DNA of 43,252 nt from Candidatus Nitrosopumilus sp. GTDB taxonomy: Archaea; Thermoproteota; Nitrososphaeria; Nitrososphaerales; Nitrosopumilaceae. The translations under genes were made by a program, and so were the position numbers. This document shows, piece after piece, positions 1-10,087 of the stretch. How positions within the stretch are numbered: position 1 is the first letter of the stretch; the number at the start of each line of letters is the position of its first letter. Below the pieces are notes generated by a model that had not been told where the DNA came from, made no database searches, and worked only from the letters and a program-made list of their open reading frames with translations. The stretch lies in NCBI GenBank assembly GCA_028279625.1, contig JANQNM010000079.1:1-43252 (forward strand), given 5' to 3'.

Positions 1-62
1 CAAAAATAGAAAATTTTCTTGCAAGTATAAATAGCGATTAGTGATTCTCAGAAATTAGGGAT

Positions 63-2135
63 ATGGCAATCAACCCTTTCACTCAGTTGGTATTTGATCT
101 GTTTATTTTATCAGCTGTAATTATCACTGCATATACTTGCAACTTTTACTATCTTGCATTTTTGTCAAGAAAAAGAAAAGATGTTTTGAAAACTGCTGAT
201 TTGGGAACCCCATCAATTACGATTCAACTGCCGATATACAATGAAAAGTATGTCGCAAAAAGACTAGTTGATTCTGTATGTAATCTGGATTATCCTAAAG
301 ACAAAATGAGAATTATGGTATTAGATGACTCTGATGATGACACTGTTGAACTTTTAGCAAATACTGTTGATGAATACCAGAAGAAGGGATTCAAAATTGA
401 ACATGTAAGACGTGGAACCAGAAAGGGGTACAAGGCTGGTGCATTAAAATATGCAATGCAGTCAACTGACACAGAACTTGTAGCAATCTTTGATGCTGAT
501 TTTATTCCTCCGACTTGGTTCCTAAGACGTGCTATTCCTCACTTTGCAAAATCAAACATCGGCCTAGTTCAATGTAGATGGGGACATGTAAATGAAAATT
601 ATTCTGCAATTACTCAAGCACAAGCATTAAGTCTTGACTTTCATTTTCTAATTGAACAAAAAGCAAAGAGTAATTCCCATCTTTTCATGAATTTTAATGG
701 TACGGCTGGAATTTGGAAACGTGATTGTATCGAAGATGCTGGTGGATGGCATACTGCTACTCTAGTTGAAGACCTTGATCTTAGTTACAGAGCACAGATG
801 AAAGGATGGAAATGTGTTTTCTTACCTGACATTGTAGTTGATGCAGAGCTACCTGTACAGATGAATGCTGCAAAAAGACAACAATTCCGTTGGGCTAAAG
901 GCTCTATACAATGTGCAGTAAAACTTCTAACTGATATTGTTATCAAACGCAAAATTGCAATCGAGGCAAAGATTCAGGCTTTCATTCAACTTACTCGTCA
1001 TATTGTTTATCCATTAATGTTGATTCAATTTTTGGCATTACCAATTCTGTTAGCAGGACAAGTTAATCTATATGTGGTTAGTTTTCTTCCTGCAATAACA
1101 ATTGCAACTTATCTTGCAATGGGACCTGGTGCGTACATTATGATTATACAAAGTATGTATCACAAGTCGTGGAAGTCAAAAGCAAAGATACTGCCTGCAT
1201 TACTAGTTTACAATGCTGGAATGTCTGTGAATAATACTGTAGCAGTATTTGATGCAGTACTTGGAAAAAAGAATGAATTCCTCCGAACTCCAAAGTATGG
1301 TGTTCTAAAGAAAAAAGATGACTGGAAGGACAATGCATACAATTTACCATTCTCCCAAGTGACACTTCTTGAAATTTTCTTTGGTGTTTATGGTATGCTG
1401 GGAATCTTTGTTTCAATATTTTCCAATAATCCTATCTTTGTACCAATAATTGCACTGCAAACAGTTGGATTCTTCTATATTGCTTACCTGAGTCTGTCCC
1501 ATACTCGATTTAAAAGAAATAAATCAAGTGTTAAACATGTAATGACCAAGAAAGAAAAGATGGCAAATAGAGTTTACAAGCTTTCCATGGTTGGTATTGT
1601 TGGAATAATTATTTTTGGAGGATTTATGGCAATTTACGGATATAGTGTTGATATCTATCCACTTGATAGAATCAGAGGCAATCTTGATGGAATTATTGGT
1701 TCATCTGATCCTGCTGCAATTCGTGCTCATCTAGTAGCAATTCAGGTTGACATGGATGGAATTATGGCAAATGATCTAATTCCTGAGAAGACTAATGCTG
1801 ATGGTGAACTAATCTCTAAAAACCCTGTTTGGTTATTCTCTACAGAATCTACAAACTTTGTTAGAATTCAAGAAAATCTAGACACAATGCTTGCAAGTGT
1901 TGATAAAATTTCTACGGTTCCAAAAGACAGCTCTGCATATCATACTGGAATGATGGATGTTAGTGATAGAGCTCTTCTTATCAAAACCAACATTATGGAT
2001 GCAACCCCATACATGTATGTCAGCGTTGCAAATCTAATGTTTACAACAGTTTGGATTGCTGCATTATTGGGAATTTTTGCTGCTTTGAAAAGAAAGAAAG
2101 AACAATTCAAAGAAGCAGACGACGTTGGCGTCTAA
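63..2135 (+). CDS. Family 2 glycosyltransferase, membrane (cellulose synthase-like)
   Basis: 690 aa; GT2 motifs DDSDDDT, DADF, and QQFRWAKG (QxxRW type); multiple C-terminal TM segments. Confidence 0.9.
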   Translation: MAINPFTQLVFDLFILSAVIITAYTCNFYYLAFLSRKRKDVLKTADLGTPSITIQLPIYNEKYVAKRLVDSVCNLDYPKDKMRIMVLDDSDDDTVELLANTVDEYQKKGFKIEHVRRGTRKGYKAGALKYAMQSTDTELVAIFDADFIPPTWFLRRAIPHFAKSNIGLVQCRWGHVNENYSAITQAQALSLDFHFLIEQKAKSNSHLFMNFNGTAGIWKRDCIEDAGGWHTATLVEDLDLSYRAQMKGWKCVFLPDIVVDAELPVQMNAAKRQQFRWAKGSIQCAVKLLTDIVIKRKIAIEAKIQAFIQLTRHIVYPLMLIQFLALPILLAGQVNLYVVSFLPAITIATYLAMGPGAYIMIIQSMYHKSWKSKAKILPALLVYNAGMSVNNTVAVFDAVLGKKNEFLRTPKYGVLKKKDDWKDNAYNLPFSQVTLLEIFFGVYGMLGIFVSIFSNNPIFVPIIALQTVGFFYIAYLSLSHTRFKRNKSSVKHVMTKKEKMANRVYKLSMVGIVGIIIFGGFMAIYGYSVDIYPLDRIRGNLDGIIGSSDPAAIRAHLVAIQVDMDGIMANDLIPEKTNADGELISKNPVWLFSTESTNFVRIQENLDTMLASVDKISTVPKDSSAYHTGMMDVSDRALLIKTNIMDATPYMYVSVANLMFTTVWIAALLGIFAALKRKKEQFKEADDVGV

Positions 2136-3661
2136 GAAATGTTTAATTCCTTTCTAATTTCATCTACAGCTCTTATTCCGTAGATGTCACGAATTTGTTG
2201 AATTCTGACTGCCTCTTTGAACATATCTTTGCCAATGGCATTTGTTAAAATTGAATAAACATCACTGAATCTAACTTCCCATTTGTCTGCGCAATCTAAA
2301 ATCTTACTTACTGCCCATTGTCTAACTTCATGAGGTAGTGGAATCTTCTCTCCAGATTCAATTGAGATCTTATCAAACAAATTCACAATATCTGCAGTTT
2401 GTGATGCCATATTCTCAAGTGTTTTTGCATCCCCATATTTTGATTCAGCATTCATTCTGATGTTTGATTGATATTCAGAAAGCTTTAGCAATGCCATCAT
2501 CTCCTTAGATGAATCACTTGATACTTTGTTTGTTACATTTTTGACTGATTGCATCTCTGAAAATAACTTTTCAGATTTTTTATGAAACTCTGCTGTAGAT
2601 GCATCTTGCCTTTTTAGAATGTCTGAAACAGAAGCAATTTTCTGCTCAATGTTATTTGTTTTATCAAAAACGTTTTGTTTGAAATTTGATACTTCTTCTT
2701 GAACTGATTTTAGTCCCTCACCTACAAATGCTGTTGAATCTGCCCTCTGTGAAAGTGAGCCTATCTCTGTTTCAATTTTATCAATTTTTCCTGCAAGATC
2801 CTTTATTGATTCTAGGCTCAAATTATCTGCTGAATTGGCTTTGGAGGCTATTGTCTCAAATTGTTGTTTAAGACCGTCAATTACTCCTCCCAACGAATCG
2901 ATTTTAGATGCTTTTGATGAAATAGCATCAATTGTTACTTTGATTGCATCTAATTCTGAATTTAGAGTTGAGGTTGATGAAACTCCTTCTGTAATTTTTC
3001 CAAGTTCTTGTTTAAGACTCTCAATTACTTGCGTTCCAGCTTCTAATTGAGAAGTTTTTCCAGATACTTGATCAATGCTATTTTTGAGTTTGTCCATTTC
3101 AGAACTAATCTCCAAAAATGAATCTGTTTTTCCTGAAACTTTTCTCAGATCATCTCTAACCTCATCAATTCTTTGTGCAATTTTGATAATCATTTGAGAG
3201 TTATTTCTTATCGAATTCACACTGTCTTCAACTTGTTGAGACAATTCTTGTGATTTTGATGATTTCTGTAACTCTGAAATTCTACCAATCTCTTCTTGTA
3301 ATTTTGCAGTCTGATCATTAATCTTACTAACTAAATTTGATTGGGTTCTAACTTGATTCAAACCAGCATACAGTTTTTGTGTGTCATCCTCAATGATATT
3401 GATTTGTTTTGATTGTTTTTGTATATGCTCTAATGTAGAAGCTAAAGTATCTATCATACCTTTCATAGAAACAAGAACTTTTTGGTTTTCCCCAAAAATT
3501 TTTGACATTACTTTAATCTCTTTTTGTAATGCTTTATTGGAATCAGAAACAGATGCTACTTTTTTCAATAAAACTGATGGACTAGGTTCTTTTTTTGTAA
3601 CTTTTTTTATTACTTTTTTTGATGGTTTAACAGTTTTTTTCTTTGCAGTTTTAGTAGCCAT
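2132..3661 (-). CDS. Coiled-coil protein, Lys-rich N-terminus, convergent with the glycosyltransferase
   Basis: 509 aa; long heptad-like Ser/Lys/Glu-rich region; 4-nt overlap with the 63..2135 stop. Confidence 0.75.
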   Translation of the reverse strand: MATKTAKKKTVKPSKKVIKKVTKKEPSPSVLLKKVASVSDSNKALQKEIKVMSKIFGENQKVLVSMKGMIDTLASTLEHIQKQSKQINIIEDDTQKLYAGLNQVRTQSNLVSKINDQTAKLQEEIGRISELQKSSKSQELSQQVEDSVNSIRNNSQMIIKIAQRIDEVRDDLRKVSGKTDSFLEISSEMDKLKNSIDQVSGKTSQLEAGTQVIESLKQELGKITEGVSSTSTLNSELDAIKVTIDAISSKASKIDSLGGVIDGLKQQFETIASKANSADNLSLESIKDLAGKIDKIETEIGSLSQRADSTAFVGEGLKSVQEEVSNFKQNVFDKTNNIEQKIASVSDILKRQDASTAEFHKKSEKLFSEMQSVKNVTNKVSSDSSKEMMALLKLSEYQSNIRMNAESKYGDAKTLENMASQTADIVNLFDKISIESGEKIPLPHEVRQWAVSKILDCADKWEVRFSDVYSILTNAIGKDMFKEAVRIQQIRDIYGIRAVDEIRKELNIS

Positions 3662-3722
3662 ATGGTTTGAGTTAAAAATATGATGATAAAAAAGTTAGGT
3701 CTAAAATAAAAAATGTAAAGAG

Positions 3723-3830
3723 TTACTTGTTTACAACTTTTGGGTCATGAAGTAACTCATGAAAGGTTTTTTCAACCAATCCGTTGGCTGTTTCAAGAAA
3801 ACCTCTTGAACAGAATTCACATTGAATCAT
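3723..3830 (-). CDS. Small CxxC/HxxxH zinc-finger-like protein (35 aa)
   Basis: Hand translation MIQCEFCSRGFLETANGLVEKTFHELLHDPKVVNK*; absent from ORF track (<60 aa). Confidence 0.6.
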   Translation of the reverse strand: MIQCEFCSRGFLETANGLVEKTFHELLHDPKVVNK

Positions 3831-3855
3831 ATAGTACGGTATAGTACCGTACTAT
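3831..3855. promoter_or_regulatory. Perfect inverted repeat ATAGTACGGTA-TAG-TACCGTACTAT, candidate operator
   Basis: 11-bp arms, 3-nt spacer, immediately upstream of the 3723..3830 start codon. Confidence 0.6.
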
Positions 3856-4093
3856 TAATAATCAGGTAATTACAACGTTACCAAATTTGCAGTCAGATAC
3901 CCCAGGTCATATCTCTACATTATGTTCAGTTGACCTAATCATCACTCTGCATTTTTGATAATTCAATGATAGGCATAAAGAGGTTAAAGATTTTCAAAAA
4001 ACGAGCCTATGTTCAATCTTTTCTTTTACGTATGACCACAGTTCTAGATTTTTAATCAGAAATCGTTTTTAAACAAATTTGTTAAATGATAAC

Positions 4094-5422
4094 ATGCAAA
4101 ACCTTCCACTTCAATTAGATTCAGGTGGAATTCAAAGCTCACTTAACAATACTGTTAGCAGTTTAATTGAACAGATTACTCCTGAACTGCCTCACACTAG
4201 TTTTGTTACAGATTTAGCTTTCATTATGATAATTGGCGCAGTTGTTACTCTTGCATTTTTTAAAATCAAACAACCCTTGATCATTGGATATCTTTTTGCA
4301 GGAATGCTGATTGGCCCCCTTTCACCATTTTGGTCTTGGGTGCTACCTGAAGGTGGGCCTTCTGCTGATGTGCTAGAAGGAGTTGGAATATTATCTGATA
4401 TTTCAGCGTTGAATCTTTTTGCTGAAATAGGAGTTATCTTACTTCTTTTTGTTATTGGTATCGAATTCCCATATGCAAAAATTAGAAGTATTGGGCGAGT
4501 TGCTGTAGGTGTTGGTACCATTGGACTGTTCTCTACTTTAGGAGTTATCTTCTATACTGCTACGGCTTTAGGATTGGAATTTATGGATGCTTTGTTTATT
4601 GCTGCTGCATTATCTATTTCCAGTACTGCAATAATTGTCAAGATTTTAGAAGATATGGGAAGAATCAAAAAAGAATCATCAATCCTTGTTTTAGGTATCT
4701 TAATTGTTGAGGACGTTATAGCAGTAATTTTGATTTCATCATTACAGTCTGTTGCACTGGTAGGTACTGTTTCAATTGAATCAATTATTGTTGTTGTCTT
4801 AGTTGCTACTGGATTAATTGTAGGAACTTTCACAGTTGGAACTCGTGTAATTCCTCCTCTAATTGATAGAGTTGCTGCTGCTGAACATCGTGAAATTTTA
4901 TTATTGAGTGTTTTAGGCGTCTGCTTTGGATATGCATTATTTGCAAATATTGTAGGATTATCCGTGGCTATTGGAGCATTTTTAGCAGGTGTTTTAGTTG
5001 CTGAATCAAAATCTGCTGAAGTTGCAAAACTTTTGTCTAGTCCAATTAAGGACATGTTTGTAGCCATATTCTTTATTTCTGTTGGAGCATTGATGGATGT
5101 ATCTCAACTTGAAAACTACATGTTTATTGCAATTGCCTTAATCGCCGTAGCTACAGGTATGAAATTTGGTGGAAATATGATTGGAAATATTCTGTTTAGA
5201 CAAAGACGTGGAAAAGCCTTACGCTCTGCATTTACGTTAGCTGCTCCACGAGGAGAATTCTCTATTGTTATTGTAAAAGCTGGTGTAGATATTGGTGCAG
5301 TTTCAGCATTCTTGTTCCCATTGATAGGTATAATCTCAATTATTACTGCATTTATTTCTCCATTTTTAGTTAAAGCTAGTGACAAAATTATTCCTGCATT
5401 AGAAGAGAAAGACGATGTCTGA
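4094..5422 (+). CDS. Cation/proton antiporter, CPA2/KefB-like
   Basis: Polytopic; GYLFAGMLIGP, SISSTAIIVKIL, GAFLAGVLVAES; ATG at 4094 preferred over the TTG at 4079. Confidence 0.88.
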   Translation: MQNLPLQLDSGGIQSSLNNTVSSLIEQITPELPHTSFVTDLAFIMIIGAVVTLAFFKIKQPLIIGYLFAGMLIGPLSPFWSWVLPEGGPSADVLEGVGILSDISALNLFAEIGVILLLFVIGIEFPYAKIRSIGRVAVGVGTIGLFSTLGVIFYTATALGLEFMDALFIAAALSISSTAIIVKILEDMGRIKKESSILVLGILIVEDVIAVILISSLQSVALVGTVSIESIIVVVLVATGLIVGTFTVGTRVIPPLIDRVAAAEHREILLLSVLGVCFGYALFANIVGLSVAIGAFLAGVLVAESKSAEVAKLLSSPIKDMFVAIFFISVGALMDVSQLENYMFIAIALIAVATGMKFGGNMIGNILFRQRRGKALRSAFTLAAPRGEFSIVIVKAGVDIGAVSAFLFPLIGIISIITAFISPFLVKASDKIIPALEEKDDV

Positions 5423-5846
5423 TGAATTAAAAAAACTATTGGAACAAGTTCATGATGGTATTACTACCTTTGATTTTGATGGAAAAAATACACCCTGTAT
5501 TGTAATTGAAGCTTCAAAATATGATGAGATATTATCAAAAGTTGCAGGCCAATCGTTTTCAGTTAATACTGATTTGAATATTTTACAAGATGGACTTGGA
5601 AATGTTTTTGTTGAACTTCTTTTAACTTTTTCAAAAGGAAATATTGTTGAAAAATTTCTTGTTAATGCAAAAACTGATCTTACATTCTTTCAAGCACTTG
5701 CCGAAACTTCTATGCTAGCATTATCTTCTCCAAAATCTCATTATGGGAAAGATAATGTGTTTATGATTCAGTTGCCAAGACCAGAAAAAGCACAAGATGC
5801 ACTAGAAATTATCAAAAATGCACTAATTCCAAAAAATCAAAAGTGA
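5415..5846 (+). CDS. Hypothetical protein overlapping the antiporter gene
   Basis: 143 aa, 8-nt overlap with upstream CDS suggests an operon. Confidence 0.65.
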   Translation: MSDELKKLLEQVHDGITTFDFDGKNTPCIVIEASKYDEILSKVAGQSFSVNTDLNILQDGLGNVFVELLLTFSKGNIVEKFLVNAKTDLTFFQALAETSMLALSSPKSHYGKDNVFMIQLPRPEKAQDALEIIKNALIPKNQK

Positions 5847-5849
5847 TGG

Positions 5850-5923
5850 TGCAGTCACCGGGATTCGAACCCGGGTCACGAACTTGGCAAGCTCGAATAT
5901 TAACCAAACTGTACTATGACTGC
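5850..5923 (-). tRNA. tRNA-Gly (GCC)
   Basis: Minus strand GCAGTCA...TTGCCAA...GGTTCGAATCC...TGACTGCA; acceptor and T stems pair; anticodon GCC. Confidence 0.93.
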
Positions 5924-5986
5924 AACGATCCTAGAGGCTGAATTTGGATATTAAACTGTTTTTAACTATTTCAAACAATCAGAAAT

Positions 5987-6250
5987 ATGGAAAAAATTCT
6001 CTTTGAAAAAATTGAACAAAAAATTCAAGAAACCATTTCAAATAAAGATGAACTTAAAGAATTAATTCAATCTCTATCTACCCTTGATAATTCTAAATCC
6101 TTTGGCATGGGAATTATTGTAGGCCGAATTTACAATTCATTTTACTATCAATCTAAAAGACTTCTTCAAAGAGAACCTACTAAAGATGAATTTGAAGAAT
6201 TTCTTGAATATTTGAAAACTAAGAAAGATGATTTAGAAAATCTATGGTGA
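5987..6250 (+). CDS. Hypothetical small protein
   Basis: 87 aa intact ORF in a gene-sized gap. Confidence 0.6.
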   Translation: MEKILFEKIEQKIQETISNKDELKELIQSLSTLDNSKSFGMGIIVGRIYNSFYYQSKRLLQREPTKDEFEEFLEYLKTKKDDLENLW

Positions 6251-6751
6251 TGGTTTATTCCAATCTAAAACTTTGATGGTTGGAGTTCCAGGAATTTTTA
6301 CACATGCTCCTTTGAGTGCTTTTTTTGCTGCAGCTAAATGCTCTTCTCCATTTACATACAATTCCATGATACATTGTCCCTTAACGACTCTTGCACCTAA
6401 ACTAACTGCTTTTCCCCATGATCTTCTCATTCCTTCTGAAATTCTATCTGCACCTGCAGTTGCAATCTGTTTATTTTCTCTTAACATGTTGTGTGGATAA
6501 ATTCTTAATCTTGAATAATAACCAGATTCACCTGTTGTTTTCTCTAAAGTCTTGTTTGCTGCCAATCTGGTTGACTCAATTGCCATGTGTCTAAGCTGAA
6601 TTTTTTCATTTAAACATAATTGTACACAATACTGATAAGTTGCTCTTTTTCCACCTTGGAATTTTGCAATTTTGATATTTGGCTTACCTTTGATGTACTC
6701 TTTTCTGGTAAACACTTGACCATTTCCTTGTCTATAATTTGCACCATGCAT
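6242..6751 (-). CDS. rpl10e: 50S ribosomal protein L10e (L16 family)
   Basis: MHGANYRQGNGQVFTRKEYIKGKPNIKIAKFQGG..., GADRISEGMRRSWGKAVSLGARV; start trimmed from the ORF-track 6814. Confidence 0.93.
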   Translation of the reverse strand: MHGANYRQGNGQVFTRKEYIKGKPNIKIAKFQGGKRATYQYCVQLCLNEKIQLRHMAIESTRLAANKTLEKTTGESGYYSRLRIYPHNMLRENKQIATAGADRISEGMRRSWGKAVSLGARVVKGQCIMELYVNGEEHLAAAKKALKGACVKIPGTPTIKVLDWNKPSP

Positions 6752-6849
6752 GATATCCTCAAACCAAAATCCCCATATTTTAACGGTTAGAAGGAATTTG
6801 TTCGTATATTCCAATGCTTATATGGAAATTCGTTGATTTTCACTTCATC

Positions 6850-7413
6850 ATGGAAGATACTCCTATTGTTAAAGGTCAAATGGTTTCAGATCAAGCCTGT
6901 ATTCTTGATAAGGATATGATTCATGAACTTGAACAAAAAGGATTTGGAGAATTAGAAAATGAGAAACTATTCTTAAAACAATTTGAAACTCTTTACTTGT
7001 TATACACCAATAAACTGGTCCTCAAAAAAGGCAAAAAACAAATTGATTTTGATTCTTTTATGAGCCTTTGTCAAAAATCAGACTATGAAATTCTTACCAA
7101 GTTTTTGATTTACAGGGACTTACGAAATAGAGGTTATGTTGTAAAAGATGGATTTGGATTTGGTTCTGACTTTAGAGTTTATGAGAGGGGGCAATTTGGT
7201 GAAAAAGGTGCTAAATTCCTAATTTTTGGTCTAAATGAAGGACAACAAGAAAAGATGGGTACTCTCCAAAAAAAGATTGAAGAAATTACCCAAATGGGAA
7301 AAGAGCCAATCATTGCAGTTATTGAAAGACGTGGAGAAGTAATCTACTATAAAATCAATAGAATGAATTTCTATGAAAATAAAGCTAGACTAGAAGAATC
7401 TTTTCAACTTTAA
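6850..7413 (+). CDS. endA: tRNA-intron (splicing) endonuclease
   Basis: YRDLRNRGYVVKDGFGFGSDFRVYERG...GAKFLIFGL; start MEDTPIVKG preferred. Confidence 0.9.
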   Translation: MEDTPIVKGQMVSDQACILDKDMIHELEQKGFGELENEKLFLKQFETLYLLYTNKLVLKKGKKQIDFDSFMSLCQKSDYEILTKFLIYRDLRNRGYVVKDGFGFGSDFRVYERGQFGEKGAKFLIFGLNEGQQEKMGTLQKKIEEITQMGKEPIIAVIERRGEVIYYKINRMNFYENKARLEESFQL

Positions 7414-8069
7414 TCTTGCATGACCCATTCTGATGAATACTTTAGGAGATTGTTTTCTTCTGCATACATGAAATCATAAACTTCAAGATATTTTGTCTTG
7501 TTTTCCCAAAGTTCCTCGAAATCTTTCATCTTTCTTTCAACTCTTGATTTATCATTCCATGAAGTAAAAACATCAACTGATTCAAAATCCCTTGTTTGAG
7601 TGGAAAATGATTCTCTTGATGTTCCTGTAAAAGCAACTGCTTGATCTTGCTCATCACGAAATATTCCAATTCTTTCTGAAAAAGAATTTGCAATTTGTTC
7701 AGAGTTTGGTATTGCAATTTTCAATTCCATCTGACCTTTGTCTACAATGTCTTGGAGTTTCTGAATTTTTGTATCTTTGATGAATCTCCCTTCAAACGAT
7801 TTTGTATATTTTTCAGAGAATAGTTTTGTAAAAAGTGTCAAATCAGAGGTTCTAAATCTATGACCTGTAATCATTCTCAGTTTTGCCTTTCCACCTGCAA
7901 AATTATCAAATGCCATTGAAATTGTAGCCAATGTTTGAATTGACAAAAAATCAACACATCTGTCATATTCTATACAATTACTAAGACAAGGAAAGAAAAA
8001 TTCTGCTACAATATCATTTCTATCTGAACGATACTCTTCTTTAAGTTCAAGATCTCTTAAGCCCAACAA
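7410..8069 (-). CDS. Phospholipase D-like domain protein, resembling the N-terminal domain of PLD-helicase proteins but without a helicase domain
   Basis: 219 aa; LRDLELKEEYRSDRNDIVAEFFFPCLSNCIEYDRCVDF resembles the N-terminus of PLD/DEAD proteins (from memory). Confidence 0.6.
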   Translation of the reverse strand: MLGLRDLELKEEYRSDRNDIVAEFFFPCLSNCIEYDRCVDFLSIQTLATISMAFDNFAGGKAKLRMITGHRFRTSDLTLFTKLFSEKYTKSFEGRFIKDTKIQKLQDIVDKGQMELKIAIPNSEQIANSFSERIGIFRDEQDQAVAFTGTSRESFSTQTRDFESVDVFTSWNDKSRVERKMKDFEELWENKTKYLEVYDFMYAEENNLLKYSSEWVMQD

Positions 8070-8110
8070 TATCTAATTCTGAATTTATTATTTAAAGAAA
8101 CAATTCAAAA

Positions 8111-8128
8111 TGCTCCCATCGGGATTTG
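8111..8128 (-). repeat. Distal attachment-site copy: 3' end of tRNA-Glu
   Basis: TGCTCCCATCGGGATTTG, identical to 41961-41978 inside tRNA-Glu. Confidence 0.85.
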
Positions 8129-8360
8129 TCAAATCGGTTAAACACTCCCTAGTTTTGTTTATAAAGAAATCATTTGATTCTAAAATTTCAAAATGTTTTC
8201 AAGTTTGAATTATAGACATTATTTTCTAACGTATTAGCCAAACCAATACCCGACAAACAGAGATTGGTCTGTGAACCCCATACTCTGGAATAATATTGAA
8301 TCCAATTGAAAATAATCCTGGACGTTCTTTAGAAGAAATTTTTAAAACTCCTTAAAGTTT

Positions 8361-8867
8361 TCATTTGATATTTCTCATATCATCAATCCAAATCTTATCA
8401 ACTGTTCTCTGGAAAATCCATTCTTGAACTTTAAAGTCTGTGACTTTTTTTCCTCTCCATTTTACAGTCATTGGAGCTCCGCCTGTTTTGATAATTTCAG
8501 CTGATACTTTGTTGACTGTTTCATCTAAAACATCTGTATTGCGAATAAACAAATTCACTTCACATTCATGATCAAAACCTGGCCAATGGGCAAACAAAGT
8601 AAGACACATCTCAGTATCTCTATGACCATGTTCTCCAAATGCATCTTTTTCTCCTTTTATTACTTTGAAATATCGTATTGGTTCGAATTTGGAATCTGTG
8701 TGACCTGGAATAAAGACATCATCTCCAAAATACTTCTCTTCTAATTGCCAATCTTTTAGATAATCTTGCAAGCGAGGGTCTATTTTTGCCTCAAAGTCCT
8801 TAAAACTTAGAAATGTAGACTTTGGAAATGCATCTTTGTTAAGATGTGTTTCATTTTCTGTGGTCAT
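8361..8867 (-). CDS. Hypothetical protein
   Basis: 168 aa; overlaps the upstream gene start by 4 nt (operon with 8864..9934). Confidence 0.65.
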   Translation of the reverse strand: MTTENETHLNKDAFPKSTFLSFKDFEAKIDPRLQDYLKDWQLEEKYFGDDVFIPGHTDSKFEPIRYFKVIKGEKDAFGEHGHRDTEMCLTLFAHWPGFDHECEVNLFIRNTDVLDETVNKVSAEIIKTGGAPMTVKWRGKKVTDFKVQEWIFQRTVDKIWIDDMRNIK

Positions 8868-9934
8868 TTTTTATTTGCTACCTGTGATGGGATTTTGATA
8901 CATCTCCATTGGATATTGTTATAGCATCGAAGTTTCCATTTGTCTTCTTTTTCATGTTTGAATAAAGACCACTGTTTCCATTTTTTAACAACCTTTGAAT
9001 CCTCTGAGCATTGTTTTTTAGGTTTGTCAGGCTCTGGTGTCTTTTCGCATTGTTCTTTGATCTCTTCATCAGTGAGCTCTTTTTTGAGTTCAGTATCTTC
9101 GTGTTTTGATGCCCAAAATAGTTTTTCAAGACCTTCTCCTTTGTCTTCTCCTAAGGAAAATTCTTTTTCTTGTTTTATGATCTTCCATCCTGTATAGTCT
9201 AGTTTATCTTCAGCAGCCCCAGTTGCTTTGGAGAGATTCTTTTTATCATTTTCAAGTAATTTTGCAGTGCTTTCCTGAATCTTTGGTTTGTCATCTGTTT
9301 TGATATCACTAGTTGCATCTTTCATAGATACAACTAATTTTTCAGTTAAAGTTACTTTCAATTTTAATAGTTCAACCATTTTTTCAAATGCTTGATCTTT
9401 GTTTGTACATGATTCAAAATCTTCATATAATTTACCAAAAAGTTTTCCAGACCAAATTGATACAAATTGCCATTCCATAAATGGTGCTAATAGTCTAGAT
9501 GCAACTCCTCTGCTTTGCTGAATTTTTTCAGCAGGTTTGTACAGCAAAAATCCAATGTCAATAACTCCTGCAGAACCAAAAAATACTGTTACCAGACCGT
9601 CCGTATCCTTTCCTGATATTGCCAAACCCATTGCTAGTGCAATTAATGCAATACCTACACCAAAACCAATCACATACATTATCAGAACAATATGAAATCC
9701 CTGACGGGTTCTATCCAATAATTTTTCTGAATAGTCTATTGATAACTCCGAAATTTTTCTAACGTATCTTGATTTTTTTGTTGCCTCTTTTACTTGCTGA
9801 ATTTCTTCTTCAGTTACATCTTCTCCTTGTTGTGTTTTATCAAATGTTTTATCAATTGATTTTTTAGCATCTTCGCCAACTGATAATTCTTTGATAATTG
9901 CTTTTATTTCCTCAAAAGTTTCAGAATCCTTCAC
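8864..9934 (-). CDS. Hypothetical membrane protein with charged C-terminal domain
   Basis: 356 aa; hydrophobic segments IVLIMYVIGFGVGIALIALAMGLAI and VTVFFGSAGVIDIGFLLY. Confidence 0.7.
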   Translation of the reverse strand: MKDSETFEEIKAIIKELSVGEDAKKSIDKTFDKTQQGEDVTEEEIQQVKEATKKSRYVRKISELSIDYSEKLLDRTRQGFHIVLIMYVIGFGVGIALIALAMGLAISGKDTDGLVTVFFGSAGVIDIGFLLYKPAEKIQQSRGVASRLLAPFMEWQFVSIWSGKLFGKLYEDFESCTNKDQAFEKMVELLKLKVTLTEKLVVSMKDATSDIKTDDKPKIQESTAKLLENDKKNLSKATGAAEDKLDYTGWKIIKQEKEFSLGEDKGEGLEKLFWASKHEDTELKKELTDEEIKEQCEKTPEPDKPKKQCSEDSKVVKKWKQWSLFKHEKEDKWKLRCYNNIQWRCIKIPSQVANKK

Positions 9935-10087
9935 ATCTTTTTTGAGACCTTTATTGCTTATATCTTATACTCATATGATAGTATAGTCATCGTTTAAGAT
10001 TTAGTCAATTTTGTAATTGTATACTGAAATTATTTAAAATGACACTCATATCATAATACTTTTCAACTAATTTGTTATGTACTAATC

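Noticed and set aside
2686-3683. Plus-strand ORFs opposite the coiled-coil gene
   Set aside because: Antisense shadows of the 509-aa CDS
4192-5385. Antisense ORFs opposite the antiporter (109, 171, 89 aa)
   Set aside because: Low-complexity composition and fully antisense to a clear antiporter CDS
8111-8128. tRNA pseudogene as an independent feature
   Set aside because: Only the 18-nt 3' end is present and its match to tRNA-Glu next to an integrase is better explained as an attachment site
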